DNA of 27,802 nucleotides from an uncultured Eubacteriales bacterium (lineage in GTDB: Bacteria; Bacillota; Clostridia; UBA1381; UBA9506): positions 1 through 27,802 of the forward strand of contig UQYH01000015.1 of NCBI GenBank assembly GCA_900545185.1. The letters run 5' to 3'. Below are positions 8,261-15,002 of the stretch, piece by piece (positions within the stretch are counted from its first letter, which is position 1; every line of letters starts with the position of its first letter). The notes beneath the pieces were generated by a model that worked only from the letters and a program-made list of their open reading frames with translations, was not told the origin of the DNA and searched no databases. Made by a program: the position numbers and the translations under genes.

Positions 8261-9640
8261 CTAACTCATATTTTCATCAAACACATAACAAGCGCGTCCG
8301 TTTTCCTTGGCTTTGTATAAAAGCGTGTCTGTTTTATCCATCAGCAATGCAACATCTGCCGGGAAGGAAAACCGACAAACACCTATGCTGCAAGTCACGC
8401 TTTGCGTTTTTTCCGTTATGGCCGAGATTGCAATAAAAAACCTATCCAGCATGCTTTGTAATTCTTCTGCCGAAAGCGCCTTCTTATCAATCATCACCGC
8501 AAATTCATCGCCGCCCATGCGCCCGACAATGCCGTAGTCATAAAACATATTTTTTAAGGTCAGCGCCACTTCTTTCAGCACCGAATCACCGGCAACATGC
8601 CCCAGCGTATCGTTAATGGTTTTAAAATGGTCAACATCCAAAAGTAAAAACCATCCCTCTGTACATCTTTGCGGATCGAATGTTTGCTGTGCCCGTTCGC
8701 AGCAATTTAAAAACACACGGCGCCCCATAATGCCCGTAACCGCGTCAAGCTCACCTAAAAATCTTTTATAGCTTGTATATTGATACCCCATATTTAAAAC
8801 AACAATACTGATAACATTAATAGAAAACACCGCCGCCATAAACTGAGCCTGCAGGTGAACCATATCACTTTTAATAAATGTCGATACGGGCAGATGATGC
8901 ATCTCCAGCATATACGTCATGCGGTCTGCAAAATAAAGCGCCACGGCAAGCGTCATACCGAACATAAAAAGGGTAAATACAGAAACCAAAATACGTGTTC
9001 GTTTCGGATTCATATAAGGAATTTGCCCGGCACCGTCAACAGCCGTTTTAATATCTTTAATTGCTTGACTGTTATGCGCTTTCCATAAAATTTCCATCAG
9101 CAAAACGCAAAGAGCAGCCGAAAGAATGTTGCTGATGACCAAATAAGGCATGTAAAAATAGGACTGAACGGCGTAATGAAAGAAAATTTGCATGACCAGC
9201 ATAACCAAAAGAGCCTGCACGGTCGGCGATACCGCAGAGATCACACCGATCCATGTTTTTTTGTGCCTCGATTTTTTAGCAGTTTGAAAGACAAGCCCTG
9301 TCAAAAGGCCGAAACCCGTTCGGGCACCGACGGAAAGAATTAAACTGCCGACAGGATTGCCGCTTAAAAACGGAGAAAACAGTTTATCGGCCTCATAAAC
9401 GCCCCAAGCAGTAGACTTATACATACTGGCCAAACCGAATATAACACCCATAACGGTTGACTGCGCCGTGCCCAAAATGCAGGCTGCCACCAAAACCGGA
9501 ATATAGGCAAAGGTAATGGAAATCGGCGATATATGAATATATCCGAAAAAGGTAAACGACATGATAATTTCAAATGCAACCAAAATTAAAAACACATACA
9601 AATCATATGATGAAATTCTTCGTTTTTCAGCCGTTCTCAT
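8261..9640 (-). CDS. Membrane diguanylate cyclase with an ECF-transporter S-component-like sensor region
   Basis: It is predicted to make cyclic-di-GMP from two GTP at the inner face of the membrane. The start at 9640 (MRTAEKRR) is chosen for the AGGAGGGG about 10 nt upstream, giving 459 aa. Residues about 12-185 form five or six membrane helices. Their small-residue motifs (ISPISITFAYIPVLVAACILG, FSPFLSGNPVGSLILSVGARTGFG) look like an ECF-type vitamin transporter S component. A further hydrophobic segment (about 215-237) and a second (about 265-285) flank an outside loop. The GGDEF domain begins near 295, with the metal-binding DVD of DVDHFKTIND (335-337) and an intact GGDEF signature (376-380), so it should be active. 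The RxxD inhibitory site usually found just before GGDEF is absent (YDYGIVGRM instead). It is monocistronic. A ligand-sensing role for the membrane part is inference. Confidence 0.88.
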   Translation of the reverse strand: MRTAEKRRISSYDLYVFLILVAFEIIMSFTFFGYIHISPISITFAYIPVLVAACILGTAQSTVMGVIFGLASMYKSTAWGVYEADKLFSPFLSGNPVGSLILSVGARTGFGLLTGLVFQTAKKSRHKKTWIGVISAVSPTVQALLVMLVMQIFFHYAVQSYFYMPYLVISNILSAALCVLLMEILWKAHNSQAIKDIKTAVDGAGQIPYMNPKRTRILVSVFTLFMFGMTLAVALYFADRMTYMLEMHHLPVSTFIKSDMVHLQAQFMAAVFSINVISIVVLNMGYQYTSYKRFLGELDAVTGIMGRRVFLNCCERAQQTFDPQRCTEGWFLLLDVDHFKTINDTLGHVAGDSVLKEVALTLKNMFYDYGIVGRMGGDEFAVMIDKKALSAEELQSMLDRFFIAISAITEKTQSVTCSIGVCRFSFPADVALLMDKTDTLLYKAKENGRACYVFDENMS

Positions 9641-9690
9641 ATTTAAAAAACCCCTCCTTTGCAATACAAAGCCGTTACCCATATAGTATC

Positions 9691-9719
9691 ATTATAACAC
9701 AAATTCCTTTCTTTTTCAA
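9691..9719 (-). promoter_or_regulatory. SigA promoter of the GGDEF gene
   Basis: TTGAAA (9714-9719) and TATAAT (9691-9696) on the - strand are separated by exactly 17 nt, an almost perfect consensus. The position is about 50 nt upstream of the chosen start at 9640. Confidence 0.88.
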
Positions 9720-9748
9720 CACTCAATTCTCGCCGCCAGGTACAAATA

Positions 9749-9786
9749 AAAAGGAGCTAAAATCCAACCGGACTTTAGCTCCTTTT
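9749..9786 (-). terminator. Rho-independent terminator after the M55 peptidase gene
   Basis: A 13-bp stem pairs 9749-9761 with 9774-9786, extended by three more pairs after one mismatch, with a 4-nt loop. On the - strand it ends in TTTTTATTT. It lies about 50 nt past the stop codon at 9838. Confidence 0.85.
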
Positions 9787-9837
9787 GGGGGTTCAACAAA
9801 ATAATTTCATATACACGATCCTTTGGGCAGTACATTT

Positions 9838-10629
9838 TTACCAAAATGCTCTCCAAAGCGCCTCTTCAACCGTATCTGCCGTAACGGTAAAGGTTCGACC
9901 GTCCTGAACTGTCATATAGGGCTTGACCGATTGGCGCGGAACACGATTCCGCTCCATTTTTTCAAACTTCATAGCAATGGGCGGCTGCACGACATACGGT
10001 GTTTGCCCGGCTGCTTTTTGCACCGCTTCCTTTGCTTTTTCAAACAGAAGCTTGTGTGCACGTTCTCGCGGCAGCAGCATACCGCCCGTGGTGGATAATC
10101 CTTTTTTGACCTCTGCCGTAATAACGGACGGCAGAATTGTTTTTGCTTCGGCACAGGCCTTGTCATCACCGCTGACCATTAAAACCGGCACACCCTGTTC
10201 ACCGGCAATAGCCGCGTCTATCGCAATTTCTCCGACCTTTTTGCCGTTTAAGTACAAGTTCTGGACATCTGCAGACGAATAGGTGTGCTCCAAAATGGCG
10301 CCTTCCGTGCCGGCCATTGCATGATAGCCCAGCAAAATAATACCATCATAGTGCGGTAAATTCACGTAGCGGCGATCACCGACATAACCGCTGATGTAAT
10401 AATCCGCATCCGAACTTGCGTGATACCAATCCAAAAACTCGCCGCTCCCGTGGCAGTCGTGCACGCAAATTTCCTCAACACCGGCCGCGCGCAACCCTGC
10501 CACACAAGCATTAATATCTTCTGTAATAAACCGTCGCCCTTCTTCGGTTCGAGCCGTATTTTCAGAAACCTGGTCGGGCATGTAAATGCCGCTGATGCCT
10601 TCAATATCCACCATGACATAAACCTTCAT
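9838..10629 (-). CDS. M55-family D-aminopeptidase (DppA-like)
   Basis: This is a zinc-dependent aminopeptidase that removes N-terminal D-amino acids from short peptides; in Bacillus the DppA homologue is linked to D-Ala peptide use. The N-terminal VDIEGISG supplies Asp8 and Glu10. His60 (DCHGSGE), His103 (LLGYHAMAG) and Glu134 (VGEIAIDA) complete the ligand set expected from B. subtilis DppA, and His115 lies at the active-site loop. The conserved GVPVLMVSGDD segment is at 146-156. At 263 aa it is slightly shorter than DppA (274). The start at 10629 has CGGAGG 8 nt upstream. No dpp transporter genes adjoin it; it is a single-gene unit with its own promoter and terminator. Recycling of peptidoglycan or dietary D-peptides is a plausible role but is not shown by context. 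Confidence 0.93.
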   Translation of the reverse strand: MKVYVMVDIEGISGIYMPDQVSENTARTEEGRRFITEDINACVAGLRAAGVEEICVHDCHGSGEFLDWYHASSDADYYISGYVGDRRYVNLPHYDGIILLGYHAMAGTEGAILEHTYSSADVQNLYLNGKKVGEIAIDAAIAGEQGVPVLMVSGDDKACAEAKTILPSVITAEVKKGLSTTGGMLLPRERAHKLLFEKAKEAVQKAAGQTPYVVQPPIAMKFEKMERNRVPRQSVKPYMTVQDGRTFTVTADTVEEALWRAFW

Positions 10630-10649
10630 ATATAAAGCCTCCGTTTTTT

Positions 10650-10686
10650 GCCGCGAAGAGCTGCCGCATAAGCAGCCCTTCGCGGC
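10650..10686 (-). other. Stable stem-loop in the 5' leader of the M55 peptidase mRNA
   Basis: The arms 10650-10664 and 10672-10686 pair over 15 positions with one A-C mismatch and a 7-nt loop. On the - strand it is flanked by A-runs (AAAAAACA before, AAAAAACGGAGG after) and stops 7 nt before the ribosome site. Read on the + strand it would look like a terminator (ending TGTTTTTT), but no + strand gene precedes it. Confidence 0.6.
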
Positions 10687-10708
10687 TGTTTTTTATCACA
10701 CATCGTTC

Positions 10709-10737
10709 ATTATATCACATTCAAAAACCGTTTGCAA
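10709..10737 (-). promoter_or_regulatory. SigA promoter of the M55 peptidase gene
   Basis: TTGCAA (10732-10737) and TATAAT (10709-10714) on the - strand are 17 nt apart, with a TGA extension before the -10. It predicts a leader of roughly 70 nt that contains the stem-loop at 10650-10686. Confidence 0.82.
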
Positions 10738-10826
10738 TACATACTTTTTGTACAATCGGCAATATGGGACACTATGTGGAAAAGCGGTACAGCTTTGAAA
10801 GAACCTCTTTCGTCTTTGCTGCAAGC

Positions 10827-13800
10827 TTAAGATATTTTAATATAGACCCGTTTTAAAATCGTTGCCGCCTGTGCACGTGTTGCCGTTGCCTGCGGTGCAA
10901 AGCTATTCTCTGTCATACCGCTTGTAAAGCGCAGCGCCAAGCATTTTTGAATGTACGGCTCCGCCCATTGACTGATGGCGTCCTTATCGGCGAAACGTCC
11001 GAGGCCTGCGCTGCCGGCGCGGCCGACAAAATGCTCATAAAAGCTAACCGTCAGCGCACAAATTTCTTCGCGCGTAATCAACTGATCCGGCTTAAATCCG
11101 TCCGCAAGCATAGCAGAGGGAATCAGATTTTTGGCATAGGCCGCTTCAATGTACGGAGTGTACCAAGCCCCTTCCGAAACATCCGAAACCGCACCGCTCC
11201 ATGCGGCTTCCTCCAGCCCGAATGCACGGGCAAGCATGGTGACATACGCCGCACGGGAGAGTCCTTCATCGGGCGCGTATTGTCTGTCTCCCACGCCTTC
11301 CACCAAATCAATTTTGGCCATATCCTCAATATCCTTTTGCGCCCACATGCCCGTCACATCGTCAAAGCCGACCTTTGCACAGGGAACACGCATTTCGTCA
11401 ATTGTTGTCCAATCGTTTACCGTGTTTTTATACCCCATAACCTTAACATAGCGTGCCGTCACTTCATCAAATGTATAGCTGACAATTTCATCCGTAATCA
11501 CGCTGTCGCCTGCCCAAATCGTTGTCCAGTTTTCTGCATCGTCAGAAACCTGAATATCAAAGGTTTCCGCGCGTTTTGTCTGATTTTCCCAGTAAATCTG
11601 CACTTCACCGAACGGTTTCGGCTTACCGAAATCAAACGCCAGCCATTGCGGTCCTGCGTTGGCCCACGCAGAAACAATATTACCGTCCATAACCTTGGGT
11701 GCATCGCTTACATTAATGCTGGCCAAATACTTTTTCGGCACATAATATGACCAGTCATCCAATTTCTTTTGTGTTTCGTCCGAAAACTGCAGAGCATATA
11801 CGGTTGTATTGTCTTCACGATCCGTAGCACGGACAAGCGCTACATCACCGACGTTGGCCGCCTGCGTAATATCAAGCGTAATGCCGTTATCCGCTTCGGC
11901 CGTAACTCGTCCGACCGACGCTTCCTTTAGAGTATACACTGTTTTTTCCGGCATAAAGCCCTCAATCGGCACACCGTCTAAATACAGCGCGTTGACCGTA
12001 ACAGGTTCTGCCATGTAACTATCCCAACGGCTGATCGGTGTTATGCCCTCCAAGGTATACTCATACTGTCCCTCACCGTAAAACGGCGTAAACAGCACGG
12101 CGAACGACGCACTGCCCGATACATCGGCGCTGACCGTCAGCTTCTTCATATGACTGTTAGAAGAGTTTTGCACTTCGGGCGAGGTCGGAAGCGGCACAGC
12201 CTCCATAACCTCCAGCTTTGCATCACAATTTGAGAGGAGCTTTGCTTTCATTTTTTTGCCGTTTCTTGTTAATATGGCCGATTTTTTATCCGCACCGAGC
12301 GTAACCTGTGCTTCGGTGTGCATAAAGGAATAGACCGTACACGGCTCCTTAACCGTAATTTCATCCTGCAGCAAAAAAGCATTGCGGCTGTCAAGCAAAG
12401 CAAAACCGCGTTTGGCCGCCGTTGCCGTTTCGGCATATGCATCCGTTAAATCCACAACCGCGTAAGATGCCCAATCCTCCGATGCGGTTTTAATAATCGG
12501 GCAAGAGCAACATTTCTTTTGGTCAAGCAAAACATCAGGCGCTGCCTGCGTGTCGTTTTCCTGTGCCGTGCCTTGATTCACACCGGGATTGATGACCAGC
12601 GTATTTGACCCTTCGGCACGATTGCGATAATATTTAAAGCGTTGTGTACCAAACATACCGGGTGCCAAATACTGCTCGTTTGCCAGGAGAGAGACAAACC
12701 GCGTGCCCAAGGCATCCAGCACAAACGCACCGGCATCCAGCCTGCCGTGTGTTGCGGGGTTTGCGTTATTGCCCTTGTAGCCGACATACATCCCCTGCGT
12801 TCCGTTTTCAAAACTGGTGCGCATGGCGCCGGCCTGCGTCACGCCGCCGCCGTGATAATCCAGCGCCATTTTTTCGCGCCAGTTTTTATATTCGTCATTC
12901 GGCTTGTATGCTAAAAGCCACCGCACGTCACCGCTGGGGGATTCATATGATTTACCGGCCAATTCGGGGCGGCCGAAATATTCCGCCAAAAAGAAGGAAG
13001 TATCGGCTGCTATGCCGCGCGCATCACCGTCACAAAAATTAAAGGCTCGGCCGGTTGTACCCATCATCTGCAATGCAAAGTCGCCTGTTTTTTCCATGCC
13101 GTATTTGGTCAACATAGAATATTCTTCAAAAATTTCCTTGTCAACCGAGTTATATAAGCCTTCTTCATAAAGCAGGTAGTTATCCATTGTGTACTGCCAA
13201 TAATCGGGGCCTTCAAACCCGGCTCCGTCCGGCGCATAATACCTGAATAATTTTGAAAGTGCCAGATGAATACGATTCAAATATGCATTTGCCGCATCGC
13301 CGTAGCCTTCATCATCGGCAATTGCCAGTGCCGCCATCCCCAACCCGCTGTTGATAATCGCATTCCAGTTTGTTTCCTGATCGTCACCGCCGTTAATCGT
13401 AACCAAACCCGAACGTGTGGGACGAAACGCATACAAAACAATTCCGTTACGCACAATGCGGCGCTGCTCCTCTGTCCAGTGGTTGTACATCAGGTCGTAG
13501 GCAATGGCTGTATAGCGTGCCGTATCACCAAGCGACAGCATAGAATCTCCCGTCCAGTTTGTCGCATTTTCGGTAATAGCAAGCATTTTTTCCCACGCGG
13601 CTGTTGCATATTGTTCCTCACCCGTTAAAAGATATGCTAACGCCAGCGCTGCACCGCGCAGGGAGGATGTACGCGTATCCGTTGGTTTTTCAACAGCCTT
13701 TATATAGTCCCCGCAAAGCTCCAGCATGCGTTCAATGGCTGTATTTAAAGCCGCATCCTGACTGCGGTTTTCCTTCATGCTGTGAATATCCTGCTCCGTT

Positions 13801-14984
13801 AAAAGCAAACGGGGATGTTGATTGTTCGGAAATTTTGACCGTATCAGTGCCGCAAAATCACGTGAATTTTCAGTCTCGGGTACCGCATCAAAATATTGCG
13901 GCTCTGTCCATTGTTTTGTATAGTCTACATTTTTCAAAGAAATTTTGTCAATATACAGCGTTGTTTTATCGGCTTCGATACCACTGTCGTAAAACCAAAG
14001 CTCGATAGTTTTTATGCGTTCCCAGCTGAGCGATTGTCCCGCCGGCAGCATACCCTTCAGTTTAAATTGCAGCGTACGCCAACCTTCCCAATCAACCGTC
14101 ACCTTTTCATAATAATAATGATTGCCTTCAATGGTGGGATTGTTCACGCGGCAAACAAACCAAAACGTATCGCTGCCTGCATGTGCGCTGTACATATTAA
14201 CCTCCAGGGTGCTGTAACTGGTAAAATCCGACACAGGCAGGTTAGGAAACGTCAGACCGCTGACACTTTTGCCGTCCGATCCCTTCGGTTCATCTTTAAA
14301 ACACAGTGCGGCGCTCGTTTTTTCCGGCGCTTGAGAAACAACGGTTGTGTTTTGACCGCCGCGATAGCCGGACTGACTGATACCGGCCGTTGTCGATAAG
14401 TCGGCCAGTATCAGTTCATCATTCGTTGCTTCGCTCTGCGATTTTTCGGTGCAAAGATAAAAATTATCAAAATACAAATCCGTCTTAGCATCAATTGCCG
14501 TACCTTCATAGCCCGGCCACAGCTCCACGCGGTCAATGCTGTCAAAGCCCTTCGGCTGATATACCGATTCCATCTCTGCCAAATCAATCGATACCAGCTG
14601 CCAGCCCTTTCCGCCAACATCCACAATCGTTTTGTAATGGTCAATACACACGGTCGCATCGTTGTCAGATATTAGTGCCAGTCCGAACGATGAAGCTGCG
14701 GCGCGTGTTTGATAGACCCAAAATTCAAGATAACCGCCAACGCTCCAATCCTGTCTCGAAGGCTTCAGCCGAACGGTATTGTTAAGGTCGGCTCCGCTCC
14801 AGCGCAGTGTAAAATCCTCATCATGCGTATAAGCCGAGGAAAGCGCCAACCCGGAGGTGCTTGCTACTTTATCCGATGCACTGCTGACCACCAATGTCTT
14901 TTGATTGCTTGCCGCCATAGCAGGCAGACAGCTGCTCAAAAGAACAAGCAGCATCAGCCATAAAACACTCAGTTTTTTTATCAA
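10827..14984 (-). CDS. SLH-anchored heparinase II/III-like polysaccharide lyase with binding modules
   Basis: This is a predicted surface enzyme cutting a uronic-acid glycan by beta-elimination; the substrate is unknown. A signal peptide ends near AMAA (residue 25). Two beta-sandwich binding-like modules follow (about 30-180 and 190-350; LYFDNFYL and LYIDKISL strands). The lyase part has an alpha-barrel (about 375-670) with PRLLLTEQDI, the TNWNAIINSGLGMAALAI stretch and GFEGPDYWQY. A beta-sandwich half (about 710-990) contains HGRLDAGAFVLDALG, the family's conserved histidine block. Then come a cadherin/Ig-like unit (995-1068), an F5/8-type-C-like domain (1085-1200) and three SLH repeats (1204-1385; LSRAAY, ITREEI, ATRAQA). 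Translation begins at TTG 14984: the KK charge and hydrophobic core follow it, and the next Met would lose the charge. The SD (AAGGCTGGTG) is weak. It lies 18 nt after the previous gene and is the last gene of the operon. Only a weak stem-loop follows (about 10783-10822). Confidence 0.85.
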   Translation of the reverse strand: MIKKLSVLWLMLLVLLSSCLPAMAASNQKTLVVSSASDKVASTSGLALSSAYTHDEDFTLRWSGADLNNTVRLKPSRQDWSVGGYLEFWVYQTRAAASSFGLALISDNDATVCIDHYKTIVDVGGKGWQLVSIDLAEMESVYQPKGFDSIDRVELWPGYEGTAIDAKTDLYFDNFYLCTEKSQSEATNDELILADLSTTAGISQSGYRGGQNTTVVSQAPEKTSAALCFKDEPKGSDGKSVSGLTFPNLPVSDFTSYSTLEVNMYSAHAGSDTFWFVCRVNNPTIEGNHYYYEKVTVDWEGWRTLQFKLKGMLPAGQSLSWERIKTIELWFYDSGIEADKTTLYIDKISLKNVDYTKQWTEPQYFDAVPETENSRDFAALIRSKFPNNQHPRLLLTEQDIHSMKENRSQDAALNTAIERMLELCGDYIKAVEKPTDTRTSSLRGAALALAYLLTGEEQYATAAWEKMLAITENATNWTGDSMLSLGDTARYTAIAYDLMYNHWTEEQRRIVRNGIVLYAFRPTRSGLVTINGGDDQETNWNAIINSGLGMAALAIADDEGYGDAANAYLNRIHLALSKLFRYYAPDGAGFEGPDYWQYTMDNYLLYEEGLYNSVDKEIFEEYSMLTKYGMEKTGDFALQMMGTTGRAFNFCDGDARGIAADTSFFLAEYFGRPELAGKSYESPSGDVRWLLAYKPNDEYKNWREKMALDYHGGGVTQAGAMRTSFENGTQGMYVGYKGNNANPATHGRLDAGAFVLDALGTRFVSLLANEQYLAPGMFGTQRFKYYRNRAEGSNTLVINPGVNQGTAQENDTQAAPDVLLDQKKCCSCPIIKTASEDWASYAVVDLTDAYAETATAAKRGFALLDSRNAFLLQDEITVKEPCTVYSFMHTEAQVTLGADKKSAILTRNGKKMKAKLLSNCDAKLEVMEAVPLPTSPEVQNSSNSHMKKLTVSADVSGSASFAVLFTPFYGEGQYEYTLEGITPISRWDSYMAEPVTVNALYLDGVPIEGFMPEKTVYTLKEASVGRVTAEADNGITLDITQAANVGDVALVRATDREDNTTVYALQFSDETQKKLDDWSYYVPKKYLASINVSDAPKVMDGNIVSAWANAGPQWLAFDFGKPKPFGEVQIYWENQTKRAETFDIQVSDDAENWTTIWAGDSVITDEIVSYTFDEVTARYVKVMGYKNTVNDWTTIDEMRVPCAKVGFDDVTGMWAQKDIEDMAKIDLVEGVGDRQYAPDEGLSRAAYVTMLARAFGLEEAAWSGAVSDVSEGAWYTPYIEAAYAKNLIPSAMLADGFKPDQLITREEICALTVSFYEHFVGRAGSAGLGRFADKDAISQWAEPYIQKCLALRFTSGMTENSFAPQATATRAQAATILKRVYIKIS

Positions 14985-15002
14985 CTAAAACACCAGCCTT
15001 TC

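Noticed and set aside
10783..10822. Possible terminator after the lyase gene
   Set aside because: GAAAGA/TCTTTC with an outer CAGC/GCTG pairing and a weak GCTTTTCC tail is too poor to list as a terminator.
10947..11750. A 267-codon open frame on the + strand inside the lyase gene
   Set aside because: It is fully antisense to the SLH and F5/8-like coding region, has no ribosome site and its product has no recognisable composition or motif.
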